A DNA stretch of 64,000 nt. Source: Streptomyces sp. NBC_00285. Lineage in GTDB: Bacteria > Actinomycetota > Actinomycetes > Streptomycetales > Streptomycetaceae. The DNA is taken from contig NZ_CP108055.1 in NCBI RefSeq assembly GCF_036174265.1, forward strand, positions 9,796,001-9,860,000, given 5' to 3'. Below are positions 1 through 9,664 of this stretch, piece after piece (the stretch's first letter is position 1; the number at the start of each line of letters is the position of its first letter). The translations under genes and the position numbers were made by a program. The notes under the pieces are model-generated. The model had not been told where the DNA came from. It saw only the letters and a program-made list of their open reading frames with translations, and searched no databases.

Positions 1-923
1 GTGAACTCTGGGACGGGCGGTTCACGCAGGCGGAGGTCCGCTACGCCGAGTTCGACGACATTGCGGAGGACACCGGCTTTCCCGGCGGCGGGGACATCAA
101 CCGGCTCCACCTGTTCGCCCTGACCGGCCGGGAGGCCGAACTGCGGGCAGCGGTGCGGCGGACCGCGGAGATGAGGGGCAGCGGCCACGGCCTGCTCCAG
201 TTGCTGGCGCAGCACGCGCTGACCCTGTTCGAGCTGGGGCAGGGACGTTACCGGCAGGCGTTGCGGCACGCCCGAGCGGTTTTCGTGGCCGACCCCCCGG
301 CCTGCGGCAACCTCGTTCTTCCTCTGCTCATCGAGGCCGGTGTACGGGTCGGCGACCGAGTCGGCGCAGCCGAGGCCCTGGCCCGGCTGGAGGTGCGCGC
401 CCCGCTCGCGGATACGCCCTGGGCCCTGGGCACCCTGGCTCTGGGCCGGGCGTTGACAGCCGAGGGCGACGAGGCCGAACGGTTCTACCAGGAGTCGGTC
501 GATGTGCTGGGAACGGTTCCGACGGCCCTGGAGCAGGCCCGGGCGCGACTGCTGTTCGGCGAATGGCTGCGTCGCCGCAAGCGGCGTTCCGATGCCAGGA
601 CGCAGTTGCGTGCCGCGTATGAGAGCTTCGACGCCTTCGGTGCGGTGCCGTACGCCGAGCGGGCCCGGGTCGAGTTGCTGGCCACCGGCGAGACGGCCCG
701 CAGGCGGACGGAGGAGACCAGGTTCGATCTCACGCCGCGGGAACGGCAGGTGGGCTCCATGGCCGCCTCGGGGCTGACCAACGCCGAGATCGCGACGCGG
801 TTGTTCATCACCACCTCGACCGTCGAGTTTCACATGAACAAGGTGTTCCGCAAGCTCGGCATCACCTCCCGGAGGCAGATACCTCGCGCGATCGGCGAAC
901 CGGACCCGGCGGCCGACGGTTGA
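1..923 (+). CDS. LuxR-family regulator, C-terminal part (5' end outside window)
   Basis: The reading frame is already open at base 3 and no start is visible, so this is the C-terminal 306 residues or so of a larger protein. The visible part is an alpha-helical, TPR-like region rich in Ala, Leu and Arg. It is followed by a LuxR helix-turn-helix (LTPRERQVGSMAASGLTNAE, then STVEFHMNKVFRKL) near the C-terminus. That layout is typical of the large LAL-type regulators, which carry an N-terminal ATPase and TPR-like middle, but the ATPase cannot be checked here. It ends 65 nt from the convergent end of the GH89 gene. A link to that operon is possible but unproven. Confidence 0.85.
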   Translation, partial: ELWDGRFTQAEVRYAEFDDIAEDTGFPGGGDINRLHLFALTGREAELRAAVRRTAEMRGSGHGLLQLLAQHALTLFELGQGRYRQALRHARAVFVADPPACGNLVLPLLIEAGVRVGDRVGAAEALARLEVRAPLADTPWALGTLALGRALTAEGDEAERFYQESVDVLGTVPTALEQARARLLFGEWLRRRKRRSDARTQLRAAYESFDAFGAVPYAERARVELLATGETARRRTEETRFDLTPRERQVGSMAASGLTNAEIATRLFITTSTVEFHMNKVFRKLGITSRRQIPRAIGEPDPAADG

Positions 924-987
924 GCGGTCAGCACCGTTCAGCACGCGTCGTACGCCGGGCCGTGAGCGAGCCGGGTCGGGGCCGGGG

Positions 988-3900
988 TCAGGAGAGCGTG
1001 AAGTCCTGGAACTCCGCGATCCCGCGGGTGCCGGTCCAGCCGTTCGCCGCCGTCATGAAGACCCCCACGTCCTGGGTGCCGGCGGCGCCGCCCGGTGTGG
1101 CCGTGCCGATGGTGGTCCACGTCGTGCCGTCGGTGCTCGCCTCACCCGTGTAGGCGGAGCCGGCACGGGTCAGGCGCAGGAACACCGGTGCGGCGAAGGA
1201 ACCGGCCGTCTTGATCGAGTCGAACGTTCCGTCCTGGCCGGAGTCCCAGGACAGCACGCATCCGTTGGACGGCGTCACGGCCAGGTTGACGTACCCGGGC
1301 GAGCCGTCGGCGGACAGGTCGTTGCGCACGATCAGCCCGGCGCGGGCCCAGCCGCCGGTGCTGTCCTGCGAGACGACCTTCACCGTGGCGGTGGAAGCGG
1401 TCCCGAACGCGCCCGCACGGTGGATGGCACCGAACTGGTTGGTGCCGGCCCACAGGTCGGCGCCCGCGCCCTCGATGGCCAGCGCAGTGCCCGACTGGCC
1501 GAAGACGGCGTCGTTGAAGCTCACGGTCCGGTACGGGTCCCGCACTCCCGTCGCCGCCATGAGCCGCACCGACGCCGTGGCCGTCCCCCTGGGCGAGGCC
1601 GCCGAGGCGCCGCTGCGGTAGGCGGCGGTGGCCGGGACGCGGGTCACCAGGTCGGCAACGGTGCCGGTGAGCGTCAGCTCGAAGTCCGCCGAGAACGTCC
1701 GGCCCGGTGCGACCGAGGCGGAGGTCACCGTCCCGACCGGCTTCGCGGTCATCCCCGCGGGCGCCTGGACGGACAGCGTCACCCCGGTGGCCGGCGCGAA
1801 CCCGTTGCGGTTGGTGAAGGCCACCGTGACGGTGACCGCACCGCCCTCCGTCACCGCGCCCTTGGGGGAGGAAGCGGTCAGCGTGGCCTGGTGCGGGTCG
1901 GCGGCCAAGGTGTCGTGGACCCGCCGCGCCAGCTTGTGGACGTCACCGGTGGTCCTCGTCGGGTAGGTGTCGTGCCGGTGCGCCCAGTCGTCCTCCAGCG
2001 CGAACCAGTCGAAGGCCTTCGGGGCGCGGTGCTCCTTCAGGGCCCGGGACAGTTCCTGGAAGTACGTCTTCCAACGGGTCAGATACAGGCCTGCGACCAG
2101 TCCGGACCACTCCCGGTTGGCGTAGTCGTGCAACCCCTCCTCGCTGCTGACCCGGCCGCCCCAGGTGGTGATGATCGACCGTGCGTCGTACTCCAGTTGG
2201 TCCTTCTCGGCCCTCGTGCCGCCCCAGGAGCGGGCGTCGGCCAGCCACCGGCCGAGCAGGTGCTGCCCGCTGGTGGCCAGCACCTTGTCCATGAGCCGCA
2301 TCCAGTCCAGCCAGATAGTGGTGAGTTCATCGAAACGGGCGCGGTCGGCCGTGTCGTAGGCGGCCTTGATCTGTGGCAGCAGCATCCGGCTCCGGTTGGA
2401 CAGCACCTGCCGGGTCACGTCTGCCAGGTCGTACCGGTAGGCGGAGCTGTCGCGCAACGCGGGCGCCACCTGCAGCAGTTCGGTCAGCGCCCGGTCGAAG
2501 ACGGTGGTGTCGTAGCGGTCCGCCTCCGGGCCCCAGGCGGCGGCCTTGTTCGCGCCGAGGCTCGGGCGGGCCCCGAACAGTCCGTCGGGTGCCTCGCTCC
2601 AGGCGTCGGCGCGGCTCATGCCGTACGCCGTGTCGCGGATGGTCTGCCAGGCGGCGAGGGCGTGCGGGTCCGCTGCGCCGTAGCGGGACACGGCATACGA
2701 GGCGAACCAGTCGTCGAGGTCGATCGTGCCGGGTGTCCAGGCCAGGTCGGTGAGCAGGGCGAGCGCGGCGTGGTTGTTGTCGGCGCCCTCCGGCATGGCG
2801 GCGATGCCGGCCAGGGCGCTGTTGTCCTTGTCCCGCCACTTCGGGTACTGCTCCACCCAGTCGGGGGCGTTGGCGCCCATCGGGGTGTGGCCGCCGAAGT
2901 TCCAGATGCTGCCGAACGCGTAGGGGGTGCCGCCCCAGTCGCTCTCCCGGTCGGTGACCGTAGTGTAGCGGTCGGAGAGGCCGTCGACGACGAACATCCG
3001 GGCCTTGTCGACGGCGTCGAGGATGTCCTTGCTCGGGTTGTTCTGCCAGCCGAGGATGGCCCAGACGGCGCCGGGGTGGGCTTTGCGCAGTGATGCCTCC
3101 ACGGCCTTGGCGGCCTGTCCCACGGGTACGTCGCCCGGGTTTCCGCCTTCGTGCAGCAGGTCCATCTTGTACATCGAGCTGTCGCCGAAGCGTTCCGACT
3201 GGGCGCGGTAGAAGGTGGCTGCGACCTCTGCGAACACGGTCGTCCGAGGGTCGAGCCAGTCGGGCCGCTTGAAGGCGCCCCAGTCGCCCTGGGGCACGAC
3301 CCGCGCGTCTCCGCCGTTCCTCGCCACGAACCCGTCGGGCACGGTTCCGAAGTAGCCGGGCAGCACCGGGGTCATGCCCAGGTCCCGCAGCCGATCGGTG
3401 ATCTTCGCGGCGAGGTCGGCGCGCCTCTCGATGAGCCGCCGGGACACCGGGCCGCCGAACCCCGACATGTTCTGCAGGAGCCACCACGGCTGATGTGCGG
3501 GGGCCGGGATCCAGGCCCGCAACTCCGCGTCGGAGTAGCCGAATGCGCGAAAGGTGTCGTAGTAGACGGCGTCGGCGCCGGTGTAGACGAGGACCTCGTT
3601 GACGCCGTGCAGGGCGAGGACGTCCAGTTCCCGCTGCCATGCGTCCCAGTCGCGGTAGGGGCCGGTGTAGCCGTCGTTGGTGTCGTTGAGGGCGAACCGG
3701 TGCGGGACGTTGGCCGTCGCGGCGATCTCGCCGTCGGGGGCGGGCAGCAGCCGGGGCAGGTCCAGCTGTTCGCCGTTCCAGGAGATGTCGGCCTGCGCCG
3801 CCCGCGCGAGATAGGTGTTGAGACCGGTGAGCAGCACCGCGGGGCTGGTGCCCTGCACGGTGATTGCACCGGGCCGGCCCGTGACGCGGAACCGGTCGGC

Positions 3901-4122
3901 GCCGCCGGGGGCCAGCGCACAGAGCGTGACCTGCCGGTGGTGACCGGGCAGCAGGCGGCGCAGCGCCACCGACGCGGGGGTCGTGTCGAACGGCTTCGCG
4001 GCCTGGCCGGCCGGCCCCGGAGCCGCGTGGGCGCCCTGTGGTGGGGACAGCAGCACCACACCGCCGAACGCGGCCGCTCCCGTCAGCAGACCTCTGCGGC
4101 TGAGGGGTTGATTGCCTGTCAT
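988..4122 (-). CDS. Secreted GH89 alpha-N-acetylglucosaminidase with NEW3 and C-terminal beta-sandwich module
   Basis: This 1044-residue protein starts with a twin-arginine signal (SRRGLLTGAAAFGG) and an AHA-type cleavage region, so Tat export is likely. Residues about 45-740 match the NAGLU/GH89 fold: an N-terminal domain, a barrel with WWLLQNMSGFGGP, and a helical C-terminal domain. The two catalytic glutamates of human NAGLU correspond to E325 (DLLHEGG) and E445 (MPEGADNN). A NEW3-like domain follows (about 745-850), then a beta-sandwich module (about 860-1044, beginning GVRDPYRT) related to those in other genes of this operon. The family removes terminal alpha-GlcNAc. It is the last gene of the nine-gene minus-strand run, 67 nt after the preceding gene. 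Confidence 0.9.
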   Translation of the reverse strand: MTGNQPLSRRGLLTGAAAFGGVVLLSPPQGAHAAPGPAGQAAKPFDTTPASVALRRLLPGHHRQVTLCALAPGGADRFRVTGRPGAITVQGTSPAVLLTGLNTYLARAAQADISWNGEQLDLPRLLPAPDGEIAATANVPHRFALNDTNDGYTGPYRDWDAWQRELDVLALHGVNEVLVYTGADAVYYDTFRAFGYSDAELRAWIPAPAHQPWWLLQNMSGFGGPVSRRLIERRADLAAKITDRLRDLGMTPVLPGYFGTVPDGFVARNGGDARVVPQGDWGAFKRPDWLDPRTTVFAEVAATFYRAQSERFGDSSMYKMDLLHEGGNPGDVPVGQAAKAVEASLRKAHPGAVWAILGWQNNPSKDILDAVDKARMFVVDGLSDRYTTVTDRESDWGGTPYAFGSIWNFGGHTPMGANAPDWVEQYPKWRDKDNSALAGIAAMPEGADNNHAALALLTDLAWTPGTIDLDDWFASYAVSRYGAADPHALAAWQTIRDTAYGMSRADAWSEAPDGLFGARPSLGANKAAAWGPEADRYDTTVFDRALTELLQVAPALRDSSAYRYDLADVTRQVLSNRSRMLLPQIKAAYDTADRARFDELTTIWLDWMRLMDKVLATSGQHLLGRWLADARSWGGTRAEKDQLEYDARSIITTWGGRVSSEEGLHDYANREWSGLVAGLYLTRWKTYFQELSRALKEHRAPKAFDWFALEDDWAHRHDTYPTRTTGDVHKLARRVHDTLAADPHQATLTASSPKGAVTEGGAVTVTVAFTNRNGFAPATGVTLSVQAPAGMTAKPVGTVTSASVAPGRTFSADFELTLTGTVADLVTRVPATAAYRSGASAASPRGTATASVRLMAATGVRDPYRTVSFNDAVFGQSGTALAIEGAGADLWAGTNQFGAIHRAGAFGTASTATVKVVSQDSTGGWARAGLIVRNDLSADGSPGYVNLAVTPSNGCVLSWDSGQDGTFDSIKTAGSFAAPVFLRLTRAGSAYTGEASTDGTTWTTIGTATPGGAAGTQDVGVFMTAANGWTGTRGIAEFQDFTLS

Positions 4123-4189
4123 GGACGTTCCTCTCAGGACTCTGCGGATCTTTCGAGCTCAGGTCGGCGCGGCCGAACCGCGGCTCGGA

Positions 4190-5086
4190 TCAGGTGACGG
4201 TCATCGCGAAGATGTGCAGGGCGGGACCACTGCTGCCCACGCCGTCGCCGACCTTCGGCAGCACGACGGAGTACAGCTCCCTGTCCTGCAGGTCGACGCC
4301 GAAGGTGAAGAGGCTGACCGGGTTGTCGTCGCGGCCCGACGGGAGGTTGCGGTAGGGCAGCACCACCGCGGCCGAGGCGTACGCCCCGTACCAGTCGGGG
4401 ACGTCGACCAAGAAGTCCTGCTCGGTGCCGTCCGCGTACACGACCTTGCCGGTGCCCTGGCCCGCGCCCCAGGTGCTGGTGCCGAGGAAGGCCAGCCGTC
4501 GGCCCGTGCCGGACAGCCGTACGCTCTGGCCGAGCGACACCACGTTGTCCTTGCCGCCCGGCTCGGTGTCCGGCCAGGTGAAGGCGGTTCCGTCGTGGGT
4601 GACCGTGGCGCCGGGGGTGAGGCCGGCCGAGGCGAGCGCCTCGGCGGACAGGCTGGAGCGCGAGCCGTCGATGTCGGCGGTGGAGGTGGCGGTGTCGGAG
4701 GAGATCCCGGCGTTGTCGAAGGCGCCGGCCAGTGACCGGTAGGGCAGGTGGAGCAGCGAGGTCACGCGGGCGCAGTCGGATCCGTGCTCGTGCACGTCGA
4801 AGACCGCGTGGGCGATGAGCGGGACGACGCCCTCGGCGTCGTCGGACAGCCGGGTCTGCCAGGTCCGGGTCACCGAGCGGCCGGGCGCCACCGTGCCGAG
4901 GGAGACCGTCCGGCCGGTGCCGCCGTCGGCGGAGAAACACAGTGCCGTGCCGCGCAGCGCGATCCGCGTGGTGTTGGTGAGTTCGGCCGTCAGGGTCACC
5001 GGCTGACCGGGACCGGGGGCGGCCGGCTCGAAGGTGAGCGAGACGGGCGGGGTGAGGAAGTCCTCCTGGGGGCGGTAGCGGCTCAT
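4190..5086 (-). CDS. NEW3-domain protein with C-terminal carbohydrate-binding-like sandwich, no signal peptide
   Basis: I chose the ATG at 5086 because it overlaps the stop of the upstream gene (ATGA); longer in-frame versions are shadow sequence. The 298-residue product has a NEW3/alpha-galactosidase-associated domain (about 10-115). After it comes a sandwich region containing AFDNAGISSD, SLSAEALASAGLTPGATV and FTWPDTEPGGKDN, a pattern I associate with non-catalytic tails of secreted actinobacterial glycosidases. No signal peptide or membrane helix is visible, although every obvious enzyme in the operon has one. It may be an accessory subunit, a piece of a split fusion, or a cytosolic lectin. 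No catalytic residues are evident. Confidence 0.75.
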   Translation of the reverse strand: MSRYRPQEDFLTPPVSLTFEPAAPGPGQPVTLTAELTNTTRIALRGTALCFSADGGTGRTVSLGTVAPGRSVTRTWQTRLSDDAEGVVPLIAHAVFDVHEHGSDCARVTSLLHLPYRSLAGAFDNAGISSDTATSTADIDGSRSSLSAEALASAGLTPGATVTHDGTAFTWPDTEPGGKDNVVSLGQSVRLSGTGRRLAFLGTSTWGAGQGTGKVVYADGTEQDFLVDVPDWYGAYASAAVVLPYRNLPSGRDDNPVSLFTFGVDLQDRELYSVVLPKVGDGVGSSGPALHIFAMTVT

Positions 5087-6024
5087 GCTTCCTCCACGGT
5101 GAAACGGTCGAAGACCGCGCGGACGGTCGTACCGGGATAGTTGGTGTTGACCGCGCTGGCGACCACGCCGGCGTCCATGGCCCCGCTCGCCGAGGGCACC
5201 GTGACGCTCGCGACCTCGGTCCACGACAGCAGGTTGGTGGTGCTGTACGCCGTGTACGTGGTGCCGGAGCGGACCAGCCGCAGCCAGGATGGGTGGGCCG
5301 AACCGCCGCCGCCTGCCCAGGTGTCGAGACGCCCGTCGCCGTCGCTGTCGGTCATGAACTCCAGGCCGTACCGCAGCGACATCGTCAGGACGGCGTAGCC
5401 GCCCTTCTCGGGTGCGGTCAGGTCGTTGGCGACGGCGATGCCGTACTTCGCGGTGGGGTTGTCGGTCCCGGTGAGGCCGACCGCCTCGACCTGCACCACA
5501 CCCGACTCGGTGAAGGAGCCGGGGAGGTGGATGACGCCCTTCTCGTCGGTGCCGCCGGACAGGTCCCGGCCGCCCGCCCAGATCACCAACTGGCTGCCGT
5601 ACTGGCCGAATCCGGTGTCGTCCGCGGTGGTGAACGTGCGGTACGGGTCCCGCACCCCGTTGGGCTCGTAGGGCACCGTGAACGTCTTCGAGGACCGCGC
5701 GCAGTCGGTGCTGCGTCCGTCGACGTCGAAGACGACGTGGGCGGTGAACGCGACGTCCCCGGCCACGTCGGCCGGCATCGTCGTCTCCCAGCGGCGGACG
5801 GTCCGCGCGCCGCGCCGCAGGTCGCCGAGCGGGATGGTCTGCGCCGCGGTGACGGCGCCGGGGCCGATCAGATGGAGCACGGCGTTGCGGAGCGGGAAGG
5901 GGCAGTCGTTGGTGAGGACCGCCGTCGCGGTCACCGTGCCGCCGCCGGTGGGCTCGGCCGGCTCGGTGGTGACGGTGAGCGTGGGCCCCAGGGTGTCGAA
6001 CGCGGTTCCGCCTCGGACTCCCAT
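5083..6024 (-). CDS. NEW3 plus beta-sandwich module protein, no signal peptide
   Basis: The ATG at 6024 lies 5 nt after the fucosidase stop, and the gene ends in a 4-nt overlap with the next one, so coupling is very likely. The 313 residues contain a NEW3 domain (about 10-115) and then the operon's recurrent sandwich module (about 125-313) with GVRDPYRT, DLTAPEKGGYAVL and a DxDxDG motif (TDSDGDGRLDTWAGGG) that could bind calcium. There is no signal peptide. In the SGNH esterase and GH31 proteins of this operon the same NEW3-module pair is fused to a catalytic domain. This gene may therefore be the detached tail of the GH29 fucosidase, since a one-base frame change separates the two frames. 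Confidence 0.75.
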   Translation of the reverse strand: MGVRGGTAFDTLGPTLTVTTEPAEPTGGGTVTATAVLTNDCPFPLRNAVLHLIGPGAVTAAQTIPLGDLRRGARTVRRWETTMPADVAGDVAFTAHVVFDVDGRSTDCARSSKTFTVPYEPNGVRDPYRTFTTADDTGFGQYGSQLVIWAGGRDLSGGTDEKGVIHLPGSFTESGVVQVEAVGLTGTDNPTAKYGIAVANDLTAPEKGGYAVLTMSLRYGLEFMTDSDGDGRLDTWAGGGGSAHPSWLRLVRSGTTYTAYSTTNLLSWTEVASVTVPSASGAMDAGVVASAVNTNYPGTTVRAVFDRFTVEEA

Positions 6025-6029
6025 GCGGC

Positions 6030-7454
6030 TCACCGGTTCCAGTCGACGGTGAAGACGTTGGCGATACGGCTGGGAAGGGACGACGGGACGGCGATGTGGA
6101 TCTTTCCGTCGCGGCGGGTCCACCTCAGGGTGCCGCTCGTGCCGAGGAGCCTGATCCGCGAGGTGGCGCTGATCGGGATGTCCCCGGGTATGGACAGGGT
6201 GCCGCTGGGCGCGCCCAGGACGATGATGTTGAACGTGCCGGGCGAGACGGTGTACCGGATGCCGAGCGGGCTGCCTTCCTCCTCCGCCCGCACCCAGGGC
6301 GCCGATCCGTAGATCGCGGGGCCGTTGACCTTCAGCCAGGCGCCGATGTCCCGCAGGCGCTCCTGCATGATGGCGGGGATCGTGCCGTCCGCCTTGGGGC
6401 CGATGTTGAGCAGCAGGTTGCCGTTCTTGCTGACCACGTCGGCGAGCAGCTGGATCAGGAACTCGGAGGTCTTGTAGTCCTCGTCCGGCTCGTGCTTGTT
6501 GTAACCCCAGGAGTAGCCGATGGTCATGCAGCACTCCCACTTCTGCGGGTCCATCGTGGGGTTGGTGCGCTGCTCGTACGTCGCGAAGTCGAAGTGGGTG
6601 TCGAACCGGTCGTTGATCACGACACCCTTGGGGTGCTTACGGTTCTTGGCCCGGTTGTAGTAGTGGGCCATGGGTTCTTCGCTGCGCCAGGGCGGGTTGC
6701 CGGTGGGGCGGAACCACTGTCCGTCCGCCCACAGCAGTTCCGGGTCGTAGCGGTCGATGATCTCGTACAGCTGCTTGAGCTCGTAGTCGCCGACGTAGTC
6801 CGTCACCGGCTTGTAGCCGGTCATCGGGATGTCCTGGTCGGTGTAGAAGTTGCGCATGGGCCGGCCGATCGCCGGGTTGAAGAACTCGCCGAGCGAGTAG
6901 TACAGACCGGGCCGTACGGTGCCGCGCTTGCGGGCCGCCGTCATCAGTTCGCCGACGAGGTCACGCTTCGGGCCGTACGCCATGGAGTGACGGTTCGTCA
7001 CCTTGCTGGGGTAGAGGGCGAATCCGTCGTGGTGCTTGCTGGTCAGCGCGAAGTACTCGGCGCCCGCCTGCTCGAACAGCCGCACCCAGGCGTCCGGGTC
7101 GTAGTCGTGCGCGGTGAACTGCGGGATGAGGTCGTCGTAGGTGACGTTCTCGCCGTAGGTGTCGCGGTGGTACTTCCACTCAGCGGTGTCCTTGGTGCTC
7201 TGGTACCACAGGTACCACTCGGAGGCGCTTCTCGGTGTCGCGCCGGCGATGGCCGAGTAGATGCCCCAGTGGACGAAGATGCCGAACTTGGCGTCCTTGT
7301 ACCAGCGCGGCACCGGGTGGGTGTCGAGCGACGTCCTGGTCGGCTGGTAGTCGGCAATGCCGGTGAGGGCCTGGGCGGTGCCGGGCGGGGCGAGGAGTAC
7401 GGCGCCGCCGACGGCGGCAGCCGTGGTCATGAAGTCCCTGCGATTGACTGCCAT
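6030..7454 (-). CDS. Secreted GH29 alpha-L-fucosidase
   Basis: This 474-residue enzyme starts at the ATG at 7454; longer upstream frames are shadows. It has a twin-arginine signal (NRRDFMTTAAAVGGAVLL) ending near AQA. The catalytic barrel shows GH29 hallmarks: FGIFVHWGIYS, TSKHHDGFALYPSK, GLYYSLGEF and the nucleophile segment ELLWADGQW with D244 as the expected nucleophile. LLLNIGPKADGTIP and a C-terminal beta domain follow. GH29 enzymes release alpha-L-fucose from glycan ends. It lies 11 nt after the SGNH/module gene and 5 nt before the signal-less NEW3 protein. The catalytic family is clear; the linkage preference cannot be read from the sequence. Confidence 0.93.
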   Translation of the reverse strand: MAVNRRDFMTTAAAVGGAVLLAPPGTAQALTGIADYQPTRTSLDTHPVPRWYKDAKFGIFVHWGIYSAIAGATPRSASEWYLWYQSTKDTAEWKYHRDTYGENVTYDDLIPQFTAHDYDPDAWVRLFEQAGAEYFALTSKHHDGFALYPSKVTNRHSMAYGPKRDLVGELMTAARKRGTVRPGLYYSLGEFFNPAIGRPMRNFYTDQDIPMTGYKPVTDYVGDYELKQLYEIIDRYDPELLWADGQWFRPTGNPPWRSEEPMAHYYNRAKNRKHPKGVVINDRFDTHFDFATYEQRTNPTMDPQKWECCMTIGYSWGYNKHEPDEDYKTSEFLIQLLADVVSKNGNLLLNIGPKADGTIPAIMQERLRDIGAWLKVNGPAIYGSAPWVRAEEEGSPLGIRYTVSPGTFNIIVLGAPSGTLSIPGDIPISATSRIRLLGTSGTLRWTRRDGKIHIAVPSSLPSRIANVFTVDWNR

Positions 7455-7465
7455 TTCGGTGCCTC

Positions 7466-9652
7466 TCACTTGGTCGTGGAGAAGGAGTCGAAGACCGCGG
7501 TGGTGCTCTGGCCGGGGTAGTTGAGGTTGACGGCGCTCGCGACCAGACCCGCGTCGCCGTCGCCGCTCGCGGACGGCACGGTGGCGGCGGCGACCTGCTG
7601 CCAGGCGGCTCCGTCGGCACTGGCGTAGGCCGTGTACGTGGTCCCGTCGCGGACGAGTCTCAGCCAGGCGGGGTGGTAGGAGGAGCCGCCACCGGCCCAG
7701 GTGTCCAGGCGGCCGTCGCCGTCGCTGTCGGTCAGGAACTCCAGGCCGAACTGCGCGGACATGGTCAGCACGGCGTAGCCGCCCTTCTCGGGCGCGGTCA
7801 GGTCGTTGGCGACGGCGATCCCGGCCTTGGCGGAGGGCCCGCTGCCGCTCTGCCCGACGACGCGGGCCGTCACGGAGCCGACGGCGGGCGCGGCGCCGGG
7901 CAGATAGACGGCGGCCTTCTCGTCCTTCCACCCGGACAGGTCCTGGCCGCCCGCCCAGATGGCGAACTGGTCGCCGTTCTGCGCGTATTGGGCGTCGTCG
8001 GTGGTCGCGGTCGTCCGGTACGGCGCTCGCACGCCGGAGGGGACGGGGATGACCGTGGCGTCCACCTCGTCGGCGTCGAACCGTTGGCGCCCGCTTTGGC
8101 GGTAGGAGCTGCGGACCCCCAACGGGTGGGTGCCCCAGGCGGTGTCGGAGCCGGGGGAGACGGTCCAGGCGACGGTGGTGCTCTGCCCGGGGCCGAGGGT
8201 GCGCAGGGGCGCGCCGCCCGCCGATTCGGCGGACCAGCCGGCCGGGAGCTCCAGCCGGGTGCGGAGGCTGGTGGCGACCGTGGAGCCGTCGTTGGTCAGC
8301 GTCGCCGTGATCTTCGTGCCCTGGCCGCCGGTCCCCAGACTCGGCCGGTACGGGGTGAGGCGGACGCGGGTCGAGGGGCAGTCGCGTGCCACGCGCAGGC
8401 CGGGCAGGTCGACGGAGTCGGCGAAGGCCTTCATCCCGGTGTCGTTGGGGTGCAGATGGTCGCCGGAGTCGAACGCGGCGGCATAGCGGGTGGGGTCGGC
8501 CGGGTCGCGTACCGCCCGGTCGAAGTCGGCGTACCCGTCGAGGATCCCGCCGGAGTCCCGGACGAACGCGTTGACCTTCTGCCGGTCGGCCTCCTTGGCC
8601 TCGGTCCACCAGTCGCCCCAGCCCCGGTACGGGACGACGGTCGCGCCGATCAGCCGCAGGCCGCGGGCGTGCACACGCCGGGCGATCTCCTTCATGCCGT
8701 CGATCACCTGGTCGCCGGTGGCGCCGCCCCAGCTGAGGTCGTTGACACCTTCGAAGAGGACCACTGTGCGGGCGTTCGGCTGGGTCAGGACATCGCGCTC
8801 CAGCCGTTCGAGCGCCGAGGGATTGCCGTCCGTACCGGCCGTGATCCGGTTGCCGCTGATGCCCTCATTCAGTACTCCGGCGGTGGTCGTGCAGGCGGAC
8901 AGCCGGGTGGCCACGTAGTCGGGCCAGCGCCGATCGGCGTTCGACGTGGAGGACGCCCCGTCGGTGATGGAGTCGCCGAGCGCCACGACGGAGCCCGCCG
9001 CGCTACCGCCCCGCACATCGACCCCGGTCAGGAACGGGAAGGTGGAGTCGGTCCGGGTGAAGGCCCCTCCGGCGGCGTCCCCGGCGTGGTCGCCGCCGCC
9101 GTCAGGTGTCCAGTAGACGGTCTGCAGGCCCATCCAGTGCTGGCTGATGTGGGTGAGCCGGCCCGGGAAGTACAGGCTGACCACCACGTCGCTCAGGGCG
9201 GGCACGGTGAGCCGGACCTGGTCACTGGCCGCCTGCCCGCCGGCCGGGATCGTCACCTCGCTCTTCCCGCCGAAGCTCAGCCGGCGCGGCTTGGTGACGG
9301 CGCTGCCGCCCTCACGCAGTCCGACCGTGGCGTGCCCGATCGTCACCGGTTCGGTGGTGAAGCCGTTGGTCAGCCGGATGCGCACGCTGGACCCGCCCGC
9401 GCTCACCCGTACCGGAATGCGCACGGTCACCTCGGAGGTGCCCGGGTCGTACGCGGCGTGCTGGGCGGTGGCCCAGGTCCCCGTCCAGCCCTGCGTCCCC
9501 TTCTGCTTCCCTGCCTGTGTCCCCGCCTGTGTCTGCTGCGCCGGTGCCGCGTGCGCCGTGGGGGCCGCCGGGAGCAGCAGCCCTGCCAGCACGGCGACCG
9601 TGCCCGCGGCCAGGGCCGCCAGTCTTCTTCGGTGTCCGACAACTCCGAGCAC
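7466..9652 (-). CDS. Secreted SGNH/GDSL esterase with NEW3 and C-terminal module
   Basis: The 728-residue product has an N-terminal Sec-type signal (RRRLAALAAGTVAVLAGLLL, cleavage near AHA) and a beta-rich domain (about 55-215, starting GWTGTWATAQ). The SGNH hydrolase domain has block I ALGDSITDG (S228), NEGISGNRIT, FEGVNDLSWG and the terminal DHLHPND with catalytic Asp and His. A NEW3 domain (about 430-535) and the operon's sandwich module (about 540-728, with TDSDGDGRLDTWAGGG) follow. It is a tandem paralogue of the next upstream gene, which lacks the two C-terminal domains. In a glycan locus a carbohydrate O-acetyl esterase is the natural guess, but a lipase or other acyl esterase cannot be excluded. 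Confidence 0.88.
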   Translation of the reverse strand: MLGVVGHRRRLAALAAGTVAVLAGLLLPAAPTAHAAPAQQTQAGTQAGKQKGTQGWTGTWATAQHAAYDPGTSEVTVRIPVRVSAGGSSVRIRLTNGFTTEPVTIGHATVGLREGGSAVTKPRRLSFGGKSEVTIPAGGQAASDQVRLTVPALSDVVVSLYFPGRLTHISQHWMGLQTVYWTPDGGGDHAGDAAGGAFTRTDSTFPFLTGVDVRGGSAAGSVVALGDSITDGASSTSNADRRWPDYVATRLSACTTTAGVLNEGISGNRITAGTDGNPSALERLERDVLTQPNARTVVLFEGVNDLSWGGATGDQVIDGMKEIARRVHARGLRLIGATVVPYRGWGDWWTEAKEADRQKVNAFVRDSGGILDGYADFDRAVRDPADPTRYAAAFDSGDHLHPNDTGMKAFADSVDLPGLRVARDCPSTRVRLTPYRPSLGTGGQGTKITATLTNDGSTVATSLRTRLELPAGWSAESAGGAPLRTLGPGQSTTVAWTVSPGSDTAWGTHPLGVRSSYRQSGRQRFDADEVDATVIPVPSGVRAPYRTTATTDDAQYAQNGDQFAIWAGGQDLSGWKDEKAAVYLPGAAPAVGSVTARVVGQSGSGPSAKAGIAVANDLTAPEKGGYAVLTMSAQFGLEFLTDSDGDGRLDTWAGGGSSYHPAWLRLVRDGTTYTAYASADGAAWQQVAAATVPSASGDGDAGLVASAVNLNYPGQSTTAVFDSFSTTK

Positions 9653-9664
9653 TACGGGTCCTCC

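Noticed and set aside
1420..4197. Long plus-strand frames opposite the GH89 gene
   Set aside because: The composition is shadow-like, and the GH89 frame with intact catalytic residues accounts for the region.
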